Shown here piece after piece: positions 1-12,829 of a DNA stretch of 64,000 nucleotides. Both the position numbers and the translations under genes were made by a program. The notes under the pieces are model-generated. The model saw nothing but the letters and a program-made list of their open reading frames with translations. It had not been told where the DNA came from and made no database searches. How positions within the stretch are numbered: the first letter of the stretch is position 1; every line of letters starts with the position of its first letter. The DNA comes from Hirsutella rhossiliensis (lineage: Eukaryota; Ascomycota; Sordariomycetes; Hypocreales; Ophiocordycipitaceae), in assembly GCF_020360975.1 (NCBI RefSeq), contig NW_025408683.1, forward strand, positions 1,488,001-1,552,000, written 5' to 3'.

Positions 1-2334
1 AAGCTACTAGCCCTTAAGATATACGAATTAATAGCACGCTAATACCCTAAATATAGTACTATTAATAATATACTAATAGTAAGTAAAGCTATTATAGCCC
101 TTAAAGTTAAAGCTTAATTAAAGGTAAGATACTAAGTAGACCCTTATTATACTAAGATCCTATAGATACTAGCTAATAGTAAGAACGCTATAAATAAACT
201 TCCTTTAAGCTTAGAAAAAGAACGCTATAAGTTTAAGTAAAGTAGTATCTTATTTTTTTTTAAAGATAACCTCTTATATTACTAAGCTAATAATAGATCT
301 ATACGCCTATATATACTTTAATATATAACTTAATAACTTCTTTTAGCTGCTTATAATAAAAGAAACTATTATAAGCTTTTTAAAATACTAAAAGAGCTTA
401 AAAGGTACTTTATATAATAAGTAATAAAGTAAGCTTAAAGCTAGATTACTAAGTATAAGGTATACTACTTAGGATAGATAGACCGCTAACGAGAACCTAG
501 TATATATAAGCTAGTACCTATACCCCTAAGACTAATATAGACTATTACTATAGACTTTATTATAGATATGCCCCTTATATTATTAGTAGATACTCTATAG
601 TAAATCCTTAACTTTAGTACCTTTAATACTCTACTTACTATTACTTATATAGCTAGTAAGTAATACTATTAATCCCTAGGTATATATACTATAGTACTAC
701 TAACTAAGTAATAGCGCTAGCTAAATAACTTATACTTAGTAACTAAGGAATGCTTAGTATAATTATAAGCGACTAAGATAGTAAGTTTACTAGTAACTTT
801 TAAAAAGCTTTTTAGAAAGTATTTAAAACTAAGCTCGCTATAACTATAGTATATAACCCTTATTTAGATAAACTAGCTAAATAGTATAACTAAACTATTA
901 AGACCGCTTTATATATAGTATATATAGAAGACCGTTAGATAGACCAGAAACTACTAATCCTAGTACTTTAATAGGACCTTAACTATATATATAATACTAG
1001 AATAAAGCTCTTAGTATATAAGTTTCTCTTTAAATATAAGCTATATACCCCCTTAAATACTACTAACTTTATAGCCTTTAAAGAAGTCCTATACTTACGT
1101 AAAGTAGTATAAAGATAAGCTAACCTAGTAATAGACCTTGCTACTATATATACTAAACGATAATTTAATACTAAGTACTAACTAATAGTTTTTAAGGTAA
1201 GAGATAAGGTCTACCTATAACTATACTAAGGATACTATAAGCTAGTAAAACCGCTAAAGAAATAATCTTAGTAATAAAAAGGACTATTTTATATTATATA
1301 AATAGTTAATAACCTAGCCGCTAAACTTAAGCTATTAAAGAATATTAAGATCTACCTAGTAATCTTAGTATAGTACCTTTACTTAATATACCTTAGGTAC
1401 TATAAAGAAAAAGAACTAAGCTTAGTTTTAGTAGATAAAGGAGTAGCTAAACTAAGAGACAATAATAGATTTTATAAAGTAGAATATATTATTAAGGCTA
1501 AGGACTTTACCGCTAAGAGGTAAGGACGACTAATTAAGGAGAACTTAATCTACTAAAAATAATAAGGAGCCTTCTATAATACTTAAGTTAAAGAGCTAGA
1601 GGTATCGCGCTAGCTTATAAAGGAATTTTAATATAAGTAAGACCGCTTAACTAAGGCTATTAAAGCTCCTTATTTAATACCCTTAGTACCCGCTTAAGAG
1701 AGGGCGCTCTTAGCTATGCCCCTTAAAACGCCCTTAGTAACGCCTACTATCTTAGCTACGCGGCTAGTTATCCCTTTACTAGGGAAACTATAAGGCCTAC
1801 CGCTTATAAGCGACGATACTATAGTACTTAAAGAAGCCGCGAGTCGCTATATAAGACGCCTAGCCGCTATTAAAGCCCGCTTTAGGTAGCTTAACTAACG
1901 AGGGCTCTTAAGAGCTATATACGGACTTTAAATAGATAAATACGCTACTAGCCCTTTACTAGCTATTCTATAAAAAAACGCGCCTTTTTTTATATAAGAT
2001 ATTAAAGAAATTAACTTATAAGTAAAGAGCTTATAAGATAAAGGAAAGATTACTTAACCGATACTTAAAGGAATTAAATTAATACGTTATTATAGATAGT
2101 AGTTTTTTCTTAGAGGCGGGTAATTTAATATAAGAAGGGCGCTATAAGGACTAGCCCTATGCTCCTTATATTAGCTATAGTAGGGAATACGCTATAGCTC
2201 CTACTAAGGATACTAAATAATAAATAGTCCGGACCCCTAAGGCGCTATATATAAGAGAAGCGCCTATAGTAGTCCTCCTTAATACGAATTATCCTATTTT
2301 ATAACCTTTATATCTAACCTTTAATATACTACTT
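1..2334 (+). mobile_element. RIP-degraded Ty3/Gypsy remnant D (3' part of pol)
   Basis: This is the 3' part of a Gypsy-type pol whose 5' part lies outside the window. Read on the plus strand with many RIP stops, 260-420 resembles the integrase zinc-binding region (pattern ending SLKGTLY). About 535-600 reads TITIDFIIDMPL, the start of the integrase core. About 1450-1560 reads like a chromodomain (YKVEYIIKA). Composition is extreme: positions 1-60 hold 13 TA, one CA and no TG dinucleotides. No LTR was found, so the family and the right boundary are uncertain. Family A sequence begins near 2335. Confidence 0.6.
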
Positions 2335-2717
2335 ATAATAACGTTTAAGGCCCTATAGTTATAATAAAACTATATCTTACTTCCTAGCTTATATATAAAT
2401 TAGACTAGCGCTCTTACTTTAAAGCTATATACTTAAATAAAACCCTTATTTAAGAGGTTCCTTAGCGTCTTCTTTAGTATTAATAGCTCTATATATAATA
2501 TACTATATAGTAGCTTAAATAGTATAGGTAGCTCTTACCCTTTCTTATTAATATAAAGTATAACCTTATAGTTTACCCTTAGCTTATATAAGTTAAGCTT
2601 ATTTACTTCTTAGGACTTAAATAGTAATAAAAGGTTATAAAAGCGCTTTAGTATTTACTATTATAGCTTAAAAGGCGACTTTAACTTCTTTATTTAAAGG
2701 GCCTTATTAATATCTAC
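2335..2717 (-). mobile_element. Chromovirus A0 fragment, part 1 (host of nested insertions)
   Basis: This stretch is a divergent copy of family A pol, matching the A1 interior at about 7325-7713. It is broken exactly where element A1 enters. The same fragment resumes at 9667-9780 and again at 31476-32320, so A0 is the oldest layer of the stack. Both outer ends are truncated and it has no LTRs. Confidence 0.7.
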
Positions 2718-2903
2718 TATTATAAAGTAAGTAAAGGCGTGCGTATAGGTACCGTTTATAGGATAATATTAATAAGCTATATAAAGCTCTCCTATATATA
2801 GCTAACCTATATATATATATATAGGATCCGGCCCTCTATATATAACTATATAGCTTAGGCTATAGCCTAAGCCTATAACCTATAATAGTTAAAGACTCTT
2901 ATA
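2718..2903 (-). repeat. LTR of A1 (3' LTR in element orientation)
   Basis: This 186-bp repeat runs from TATTATAAAG to CTCTTATA on the plus strand. Its partner is 9481-9666, in the same orientation and of the same length. The terminal TA...TA probably derives from the usual TG...CA ends by RIP. It contains a GGATCC and an AT-rich palindromic centre. Confidence 0.88.
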
Positions 2904-3459
2904 TAATACCCTCCCTTAAGTATAGCGCGGCGTTGCTTAATTAATAGCTTCTATACTATTAGGCCTATACTACTAGCTCTACCCTACCCTTTCCTATTAA
3001 TCGTACTAGCCCTACTAGCCTTATTATCCCTACGCTTATTAGCTTAAGTAGCTAAAACTAAGCTCTATACTTATTAGCTAGCTAGCTATCTAAATAAAGG
3101 TATAACCTATTATATACGCCCTTAGGTAGCCGGCGGCCGGCCTAGACTTATATAAGCCTTAGGTTACCCGTCCCCTTAGCCTTAAGTAGCCTTCTCTACC
3201 TAGGGGTATATAAGGCGGTATCCCCCCCTTCTTCCTTCTTTTCCTTCTCTTCCTTCTTTAACTATAATAGTAATAGTAATAAGTAAGTTTTACTTTACTT
3301 AAGGTATTAGTTTATTCCTAGCTATATAGGCCGCTTTATTAATATATACTTATAGTAATAGCTATAGTAATAATAATAACCTTAATAATAATAACTTTAA
3401 TTAATAAGTTCTCTACCTTATAAAGTAAGAGGCCGTAATCTATAATACTAACTTCTACG

Positions 3460-4353
3460 ATAAATATATCTACCTTCCCCTCCTTTACTTCTTCTTTCTT
3501 AAAGCGTATAGAGTCGTTTATCGACGCTATACTAAGTATAGCTAATAACGGCTCCGCCGCTACCGCTACTCCTACCCGCGCCTTTATAACTATACCTACT
3601 ACCGCCGCCTCTACCTCTACTATACTAGCCGCTCTTACGTCGCCCTTTTAGGTAATAACGCTATCCCCGCCGCCGGCTATAATACCCGGCCCCTCTACCC
3701 CCACCTCCGCCTCTACTACCCCTATAAGTCCGCTACCTAGTAAGTATAGTAGCTATTTTCCGCTAACTTCTTAAAGTATAAATATTAAGTATAGGCTAGA
3801 GCCGCCCGCGCGGCCCCTTATATATAGTACGCGTTATAGGAGCTCCCTTACGCCGACTAAGTTAGGCGCCGCTATAGCGGTAGTTATTATTAATACGCGT
3901 ATACCGGCCGCGCTTATAAGGCGGCGCCTCTTATCTTACTTACTACGGCGTTAACTTAGAAGGCCGGCGCGTATAGGTAGGTATAGGGGGCTACTAAGAA
4001 GCGCCTTACCGCCGCCGCCGCCGCCTACTATAATCTCCGCGCCCTTAAGCGCTAAGGCCTCGTCCCTAAGTAAGTTCCTTTTTTTTAGCTCTTTTACTTC
4101 CGCTACTAACTCTCCCGGTACTAGGGATACTACCTCCGTTGCCCTATCGGCGGTCCCCTTAGCCGTGCCTACTACCGCCGCTACTACTAGCTGGGCCCCC
4201 CCTACCCTTAGAGCCCCTAGAGCCGCCGCTACCGCTAACTAGCTTATAGGCCTAAAAGGCCGCTTAAGCGCCTTAAAGAGCGCCGCTACTACTAATAAGG
4301 TAAAGGAGGATAATAAAGATAAGGATAAGGATAATAATAAAGATAAAGAGTAG
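3460..4353 (+). pseudogene. Antisense accessory reading frame of chromovirus A1
   Basis: A 298-codon frame runs opposite to pol, between the end of pol and the 3' LTR side. I take its start as ATA at 3460 (ATG before RIP) and its end as TAG at 4351-4353. The predicted product is rich in Pro, Ala, Ser and Thr, starts with a segment like FLKRIESFIDAIL, and ends in a Lys/Asp/Glu/Asn run (DKDKDNNKDKE). Several internal stops are of RIP type. The same frame occurs in A2 (11650-12536) and, reversed, in A3 (29480-30361), so it is a constant part of the family. A pyrimidine-rich tract at 3225-3260 precedes it. Function unknown; an antisense ORF or a captured gene are both possible. Confidence 0.5.
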
Positions 4354-7300
4354 GTCTAAGTAGTTTAAAGGCTCTACCTTAAAATAAATACTATTTTTAT
4401 CTCCCTTTATATTATTACGCTCGTATTATTATAACTACTTACTCTTCTTTACTTACTTTATAGTCCTAGCCTAAGCTACTATTAGTAGTTTATTAATTTA
4501 TTATTCTTATTTATTATTTTAAATAAGGCTTTAAACTTATTAAGGGCTATAGTTCCTATAAACTTATATATAGGTTCTTATATAAGGTTAAGATACCTAT
4601 ACTACTTAATAAGGACTTCTTAGCGTTTCCCCTTACTAACCTTTTTCTAGCGCGCGGCCTATATCTCTTTAACCTTAAACTTATCCTTTCTCTCTACCTT
4701 AATTATAGGCGGTTAAGCGTTTACTACTTCTTATTTAAGTAGCGGGTTAAAAAAGGCTCTATAAAGGAGGTTTATATTAATCTTATTATAGACCTTTATT
4801 AAGAGACTATTAAGCTTTATAACCTATAGGCTAATAACCCTCTATACTATAAAATTCGCGTATAGCTAGTTAAGCTTTTTCTTTAGCTATACTAACCTAT
4901 AGTTATAGAGGTCTAGCTATACCTTATCTCTTACTATAAACCTATCTACTAGGGCCTTAGTTTTATTAGCGTGCCGCTCTTAATCTTATACTATAGCGGC
5001 TATCGCGGATTAGTAATAATCTATAGTTTCTTATAGCTTTTATATAAACGTAGAGGCGCGGCCCTTTAGTAATAAATTACTATACTACTTCGCTACTATA
5101 TCTATAGTAAAGGGAACTAGTAAGGGTAATTTAAAGCTATATATTATAAAGAAAGGGGCTATTTTAATAGAGGTATATAGTTTACTATTTAATATAAGTT
5201 AAGCCGCGGGGAGCTACCGGTCTTAGTCTACTTAATTATAGGCTATAATAGCCTATAAGTAAGCCTATACCTCTTAGTTAACCCTCTTAAGCCCTCCGTT
5301 AGTCTATAAGTAATATACTATACTAAGTAGCTATATAATCTAAAGTAGCTAGTATAGGTATTATTAAAAGCAGCTAGTTTAATTCGATCCCTTATCGCTT
5401 ATAATAAAGGCTAGCTAGCTATATAAGTAGGCTTAGTACTATAAAAAGCGCTTTATATAAGACTCTATATCTATAGATAGTATTAGCTTTAATACTATAG
5501 ACTTACTAAGTCGGTCCTTAATTACCTATATATAGCGGTTACCGCCCTCTATAAGTAGGAGGTCCGTTATAAAGTCTATCTATATATATATATAGAACTA
5601 GTCGGGCACCGGAAGCTACTTAAGTAGCCCCTTAAGCTACGCCCTTTAAATCTTAATATAGCTATAGATATCGTAGTTATAAAGGAAGCGGCGAATATAG
5701 TACTATAGGAGGGGCTAGTAGAAATCCCTTATAAGGCCTACTACTATACCCTATTAACCTAGGTAGCCTACGATACTAAAGTTATAGACGAGCTAGACTA
5801 GCTTTCCTTAGAGCTAGTTCCGTTTATTTAGCTCTAGTAGTCTATCCTTCTCCTTAGCTTCTATAGTATATAGCGCGCTTAGTACCTATAGTCTCCCCCG
5901 CTAATATAGATACCCCCGTAGGTTAATATAATAGTCGGCTACTTATACCTTTAGCTTTAGCCTTAGATCGAGGCGTCGAGCGCTAGACTTAACGGCGCGG
6001 CGTATACTCTTATAGGTACGGTTTAAAGACGATATCCTATCCTATAAGCGTTAGAGGACCTTATCTTAGAATACCCGCGCTATACGCGCCCCTAGGCCAG
6101 CCTATCCCTCCTCGCTACGCTAAGGCGAAGGTATAAGGGAAGGCTTATCTATTAGCGCCGCGCCTTCCTTTACTAAGGAAACTCTTATATAAGTCTATAG
6201 CGCTTCTTATAGGATAAGCTATAGGTCCCGGGCCTCGATATCCGCTCCTATTAGCCGGTCTTAATCCCTCTAGGAAAGCGTATCTAGGACTATAAAGTCC
6301 CGCCTTAGCTAGTACTTAATTAAGAAGTTAAAGTATAAGAGATACTCTGCTTAGTAGGCTTACCGCTTTAAGAGGTACTAGCGGGTTATAAAGTACTTAA
6401 GGTTCCTATAGTCTATAAGAACCTTAAAGCTCTTATAGCTTTAGAGCTCTACTTATTATTACTTAAGGTATCTAATAATCGCTAGTATCTCCTTATTATA
6501 AATAGCGTAATTCCGCTCTGCTAAGGTTAGTTTATAAGAGTAGAATGCTATTAGTTACTTCTACTTATCTACCTCCTTAAAAAGCATTCCTTTAAGTACC
6601 TAGCCGCTATAGTCTACTTCGATTAATATAGACCGGTCGAAGTCTTACTAAAGTAGTACTAGGGCTTATAAGAATAGGTCCTTAAGCGTATAGAACGCTC
6701 CTTCCTATATAGGTCCTTAATAAAAAGCGGTCTATTTCTTAGTAATCTCGTTTAAGGGTATTATAATATAAGAGAAGCCCTTAATAAATATCTTATAATA
6801 GTTCGCGAACCTAAGGAAGCTTTATATGCCTATCTACGTAGTTAGGGCCGCTTAGTCCTAGATCGCTTAGATCTTTATAGGATCCGCCTATATACCTATA
6901 CCTATATATATAATAAAGCTTAGGTACTTAACCCTCTTAACGTTAAATTTATACTTATTTAAGTTAAGGTAGAGCCTATAAAGTTAAAGGCGCTTTAAGA
7001 CCCTTTATACTTTCTATATATAGTTCTTATAAGAGTCGCTTATATAAATAAGGATATTATCTATATATATAAAGGCGACCTTATTAAGGAAGTCCTAGAG
7101 TATATTATTAATATAACGCTAAAAGGTAGCGGGCGCTTTTAAGACGCCGAAGGGCGTTATAAGCTACTTAAATAAGCTATAGCGTATATAAAACGCTGTC
7201 TTTGACTTATTACCCTTTAAGATCTATACCTTATAAAACGCTTATTTTATATCTAGCTTCGTAAACTACTTTACCTTTAAAAGGTTATAAAGCATATCTA

Positions 7301-9440
7301 AGATTAAGGGTAAAAGGTAGCGGTCTAGCCTTATAATTATATTTAGAGCCCTATAATTATAATAAAACTATATCCCGCCCTTTAGTTTACGTATAAATAG
7401 GACTAGCGCTCTTACTTTAAAGCTACTTACTTAAATAAACCCCTTATCTAAGAGGTCTCTTAGCGTCTTCTTTAGTACTAGTAGCTCTACGTATAATATA
7501 CTATAGAGCGGTCTAAATAGTATAAGTAGTTCCTACCCCTTCTTATTAGTATAAAGTACGATCCTATAATCTACCCCTAGCTTATATAGGTTAAGCTTAT
7601 CTACTTCCTAGGACTTAAATAGCGGTAGGAGGTCGTAAAAGCGCTTTAGTATCTACTACTATAGCTTAAAGGGCGACTTTAGCTTCTTTATTTAAAGGGC
7701 CTTATTAATATCTACTAAGCTAACTATATAGACTACTATATTAGCCGCTGCCTAGCCTTACCCCCGCTCTACCTATTATATAGTTCCTATAAAGATAAAG
7801 GTAAGGACTTCTTATACTAAGTATAAAGCTTATATACTTAGTCCTATACTTATAAAACTATTATTATAGTAGACCTATTATTATATAGGCCTAAACTATA
7901 GCTTCCTTTAGTATAGAACTAAGTATAACTCTATATATAATAACTAGGGTTTCCTAAGGATTAAGGGAAACTCTAGTTAAGGGATTATATAAGCTATAAT
8001 AAGCTTATAGTAACCGTCGACCTCTATAGCTAGCTATATAATGCTCCTAATTACTATACCCTTTATTACGCTTAAGGCGCCCTTAACTTACCTTAAAGCG
8101 ATCTTTTCTATTAGTACTTATATTTCTCGCGTAAGCGTCTTATTAACTATAGCGTAGTACTAGTAGCCCTTATCTATAAGGGTAGTAATAGGTAAGGAGT
8201 TATTAATTACGACCTATATTAACGTAGGCTCTTCTTTTATATAGGCGGATAATTCCTCCTTCTCCTTTACTAGTACTAGTAATTAAGGCTCTAGAGCCTA
8301 TCTTTACTTTAAAGCTACTCTTTTTCTACTAGGCCTAGGGGGGCGGAGTCCTCCTTATTATTTAAGGTAAGGAGCGGTTCTATCTTTACTACTTAAACTA
8401 CTATAGGCCGCTTAGCTAAAAGGAAAGGGCATTTTAATATAAAGTATATAGATACGCTATAACGTAGGTAGTAGCTATTAGCCTTTCTCTTCTTAATTTC
8501 CTTGCTTATTACTTACTTTGCCCGCTACTTAAAGTATAGGGCGGTATAGGGGGTAGTTAATAGTATCTTCTTACTATATCTAGCCCGGTTTATATAGGTA
8601 GCCGATATTAAGGTATCCTTATTTATATCGATAGCCGGTTATTTATCTTATAAAGGGGCGGTAATCTTATCGCCGCTATATAGCGTGCGCTTATAAAGCT
8701 TTTAGAAATATAGCGTTTACTTATAGCCCTATACTACCTTTATTAACCAGCTTATATACTAGCTATAGTTAGTAAGTATAATTATAAGGATAAATAGCTC
8801 TTATAGGGCTAGCGTAATCGAATTCTATAGCTATATAAGCTTCGCGCTATCTTCCTATATTATAGTCCCCGCTACCTATAAGAGCGTCTCTTTAAAATTA
8901 GGAAGGAATTTACTAAAGGTTTATCTATCTTTTTACTTAAGGGTCTATAGCCTATCTTACGACTTCTCTCGCTCCTATACGTTGCCGAACGTATATATAA
9001 GGTATTAAAAGAAGTCTTATAGGTCGCGTTTACCCTTAGGGCCGCCCTTATCCTAGAATCTAAACATCCGCTATATTTAAGGCTCTAGTAGTATATAAAG
9101 GAGCGAATACTACGCTATATCGCGATAGCTATTTAAGCCCTATTTCTTATTAGTTATAAACTTTATTTATAGCTAGCTAAGGAAGAAGTAAAAAGACTCT
9201 AGCTTACTATCCTAAGTCGGCTAAGGGAGTAGCTTCCGCGTTAGTAGTATCGCCGCCGTAATAGGTATTACGGAGGTCGTAGGGGTTAAAACTAGTCTTA
9301 TAGACGGCTCCCTTAGTATAGCGAGAACCTTATCCTTCTCGCTAGCTATCGCGCTTTTTATTGCTTTTAAGATAGCTACGATACTTCCTATCTATCTAAG
9401 GAGGGGCGGAGTACTTCCTTAAAAAGGAAGCGCCCTCTCT
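4354..9440 (-). pseudogene. gag-pol of chromovirus A1, RIP-inactivated
   Basis: This is the coding body of A1 on the minus strand. It aligns along its length with A3 gag-pol (24400-29460), which supplies the domain order: capsid/nucleocapsid, protease region, reverse transcriptase, RNase H, integrase and C-terminal chromodomain. Here almost every Trp and many Gln codons have become stops, as expected from C-to-T changes on both strands. No functional product is possible. Confidence 0.75.
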
Positions 9441-9480
9441 AGAAAGATATCTATTAGATCTATTAGTTAATAGCTTATAC

Positions 9481-9666
9481 TATTATAAAGTAAGTAAAGG
9501 TATATATATAGGTACTATCTATAAGATAATATTAATAAGCTATATAGAGCTCTCTTATATACGGCTAGCCTATATATATATATATAGGATCTAGCCCTTT
9601 ATATATAACTATATAGCTTAAGCTATAGCTTAAGCCTATAACCTATAATAGTTAAAGACTCTTATA
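9481..9666 (-). repeat. LTR of A1 (5' LTR in element orientation)
   Basis: 186 bp, a direct repeat of 2718-2903. It is followed at 9667-9671 by TTTAC, the right copy of the target duplication. The leader just inside it (9330-9480) is shared with A2 (30362-30526) and, reversed, with A3 (24373-24530). Confidence 0.88.
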
Positions 9667-9780
9667 TTTACTAAGCTAACTATATAAACTACTATATTAG
9701 CCGCTACTTAGCTTTTTACTTACTTTACTTATTATATAGTTCTTATAAAGATAAAGGTAAGGACTTCTTAAGCTAAGTAT
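9667..9780 (-). mobile_element. Chromovirus A0 fragment, part 2
   Basis: This 114-bp sliver of A0 is trapped between A1 and B. It matches A1 positions 7713-7805 and links the two outer A0 pieces into one original fragment. Its last five bases, AGTAT (9776-9780), are the left target duplication of element B. Confidence 0.75.
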
Positions 9781-9957
9781 TATTATAAAGTAGGTAGAGG
9801 TATAGGCTTAGGTACGGTCTATTAAAAGAAAGTTAATAATCTATAAAAGGGAAAAGAAAGAAAAGTATAGGCCTAGCTTATATAAGCGCGGAGGCCGCTT
9901 ATATATAGACTTAGCTTAGACCTTAGTCTAGGCCTATATAGGGTAAAAGCCCTTATA
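9781..9957. repeat. Left LTR of element B
   Basis: 177 bp, starting TATTATAAAG and ending CCCTTATA. It pairs with 31299-31475 in the same orientation. The first ~45 bases resemble the A LTR and the rest differs. Confidence 0.85.
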
Positions 9958-10895
9958 TTATACCCCTACCTAGCTTTTAAAGAGGCACGCCTTTAAATAA
10001 TACCTAATACCGCGCTTAAGGGGATAGAACCTTTACGCGGACTATATACGCTTAATCGCGGAAAAAACATTAGTAAATAATATATAATACCTTCTTAAGC
10101 GAGCTTCTTAAATAGATTATATTATTAGTAAGGGCCGCGCCCTAAGAGTTAGGCTTTAGTACTTTTAGCTAAGGAGTAGAGGTATATAGAATAGCGCGTA
10201 GCTAGCTTTAGTAAGCTTATAGTATCCCGCCCCTCTTATATCGGCGTACGGTAGTAGCTCTTAGTACTATAATATAGGGGATAGTACTTTAATATATAAG
10301 GCTCCGCTCCCTCTTATATAGGGCTATATAAGTACTCCCTTTCGCTATAGTTATATTATATTAACGGCCTTCTTATATCTTAGCTACCTTTTTAGTCGCT
10401 ATAAGTATACGTCCTATTTATATAGTAGCTACTACTATATATAAGGGGACGCCGACGAAGCTTATAAAGGTATTACTAAGATTACTTATTACTAGAGTCG
10501 CTATCGTTAAACCTAACCTCCTTTTTATCCTAGCGCGTGCGCCCTTTTACTACTTAAAGTACGTTTACCCGCGCCTCCTAGCGCGGGCACTTTAAAAACT
10601 AATAGGATTTACTACTATAGCCTATATAGCGACCCTCTTATCGCTACCTCTTTTTATCCTTAGTCCTTAAGGTAGAGATAGAGATATCTAAAGTATTATT
10701 AGCGTTATCCTCTTCTTATACTATAAAAGATAACGAAAAAAGAAATATATTACTACTAAGCTTATAAAGAAGGTAAATAAGATCGGTATATATATCTAGT
10801 AGTATAGACCTTTTACTTAAATAAGTACGCTAATTTATATTTAAGCTTATAATAAGGTAATTATACTTTACCGCGTTAAGCTAGCTATATATATC

Positions 10896-11081
10896 TATTA
10901 TAGAGTAAGTAAAGGTATAAGTATAGGTACTATCTATAAGATAATATTAATAAGCTATATAAAGCTCTCTTATACGCGGCTAGCCTATATATATATATAT
11001 AGGATCCGGCCCTTTATATATAACTATATAGCTTAGGCTATAGCCTAAGCTTATAACTTATAATAGTTAAAGACTTTTATA
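10896..11081 (-). repeat. Left LTR of A2
   Basis: 186 bp, starting TATTATAGAG and ending CTTTTATA. It pairs with 30527-30712. The flanking ATATC at 10891-10895 is repeated exactly after the right LTR. Confidence 0.86.
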
Positions 11082-11649
11082 TAATACCCTCCCTTAAGCG
11101 CGGCGCGGCGTTACTTAATTAATAGCTTCTATACTATTAGGCCTATACTACTAGCTTTACCCTACCCTTTCCTATTAATCGTGCTAGCCTTACTAGCCTT
11201 ATTATCCCCGCGCTTATTAGCCTAGGTAGCTAGAACCGGGCTCTATACTTATCGGCCGGCTAGCTATTTAAATAGGGGCGCGACCTATTATATACGCCCC
11301 TAGGTAGCTAGCGGCCGGCCTAGACCTACGTAAGCCTTAGGTTGCTTATCCCCTTAGCCTTAAGTAGCCTCCTCTACCTAAGGGTATATAAGGCGGCATC
11401 CCTTACTTTCTCCTTCCTTTCCTTCTCTTTTTTCTTTAACTATAATAGTAGTAGTAATAGGTAAGTTCCGCTTTACTTAAGGTATTAATTCGTTCTTAGC
11501 TATATAAGCTACTTTATTAATATATACTTATAGTAGTAGCTATAATAGTAATAATAGCCCTAATAATAATAACTTTAACTAATAAGTTCTCCGCCTTATA
11601 AAGTAAGAGGCCGTAATTTATAATACTAACTTCTACGATAGATATATCT

Positions 11650-12536
11650 ACCTCTCCCTCCCTTACTTCCTCTTTCTTAGAGTATATAGAGTCGTTTATC
11701 GACGCTATATTAAGTATAGCTAACGATAGCTCCGCCGCTACCGCTGCTCTTACCCGCGCTCTTACGACCGCGCCTACCGCCGCCGCCTCTACCTCTACTA
11801 CGCTAGCCGCCCCTACGTCGCCTCTCTATATAACGACGCTATCCCCGCCGCTAGCTATAACGCCCGGCCCCTCTACCCCTACCTCTACCTCTACTACCCC
11901 TATAAGTCCGCTACCTAGCGAGCGTAGTAGCTATTTTCTACTAACTTCTTAAAGTATAAACGCTAAGTATAGGCCGGAGCCGCCTACGCGGCCCCCTATA
12001 TATAGTACGCGTTATAGGAGCTCCCCTACGCTAACTAAGTTAGGCGCTACTATAGCGGTAGTTATTATTAATACGCGCGTACTAGCCGCGCCTATAAGGC
12101 GGCGCCTCTTATCTTACTTACTATAGCGTTAGCTTAAAAGGCCGGTATATATAGGTAGGTATAAGGGGCTACTAAGAAGCGCCTTACCGCCGCCGCCGCC
12201 GCTTACTATAATCTCCGCGCCCTTAAGCGCTAAGGCCTCGTCCTTAAGTAAGTTCCTCTCCTTTAGCTTTTTTACTTCCGCTATTAACTCTCTTAGTACT
12301 AGGAATACTACCTCTATTGCCTTATTAGCGGTCCCTTTAGCCGTGCCCGCCGCCGCCCCCGCCGCTACTACTAGCCGGGCCCCCCTTGCTCCCGGAGCCC
12401 TTAGAGCTACCGCTACCGCTAACTAGCTCGCGGGCTTAGAGGGCCGCCTAAGCGCCCTAGAGAGCGCCGCCGCTACTAATAAGGTAAAGGAGGATAATAA
12501 GGATAAGGATAAGGACGATAATAAGGATAAGGAGTA
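11650..12536 (+). pseudogene. Antisense accessory reading frame of A2, cut by element C
   Basis: This copy of the Pro/Ala/Ser-rich antisense frame corresponds to A1 3460-4353. It keeps the acidic Lys/Asp-rich end. Element C entered right at the last codons: the GAG-TA of the Glu and stop codons forms the 5-bp target duplication seen at 12532-12536 and 20346-20350. Confidence 0.5.
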
Positions 12537-12793
12537 TATAAGAGCGCTACTAAGAGGTATAGGCTAATAAAGTACTTAGGTATATAGTACTAATATATTA
12601 GTAGGGTATTAATAAGGAATCGTACTTACCCCGCTTATATATTATAGACTTCTTACTACTTAGACTAAAGAGGAAAAATCCCTCTTCTTATAAGCTTTAG
12701 TTTTATAATAAGGAGAATATAATATATATAGCGTAGTACCTCTAGCTATCTTTACTACCTAACTAATCGTACCGTAATATATATTCCCTTATA
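12537..12793 (+). repeat. 5' LTR of element C
   Basis: 257 bp, starting TATAAGAGCG and ending TTCCCTTATA. The partner at 20089-20345 has the same length and few differences. Confidence 0.92.
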
Positions 12794-12829
12794 ATTTCTA
12801 AAGCTTCCCTTTTTAGTTACCTAGTAGAG

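Larger units (their letters stand above)
2718..9666 (-). mobile_element. Full-length LTR chromovirus A1 (6.95 kb)
   Basis: The element has two direct 186-bp LTRs (2718-2903 and 9481-9666) and a 5-bp target duplication, TCTAC on the left and TTTAC on the right, the difference being one C-to-T change. The coding strand is minus: gag lies on the right (about 9330-8200) and pol on the left (about 8200-4354). An antisense reading frame lies at 3460-4353. Assignment rests on similarity to copy A3, where the CCHC knuckle, reverse transcriptase, integrase and chromodomain can be read. CpA is nearly absent and stops occur throughout, so the copy is dead. It interrupts A0. Confidence 0.85.
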
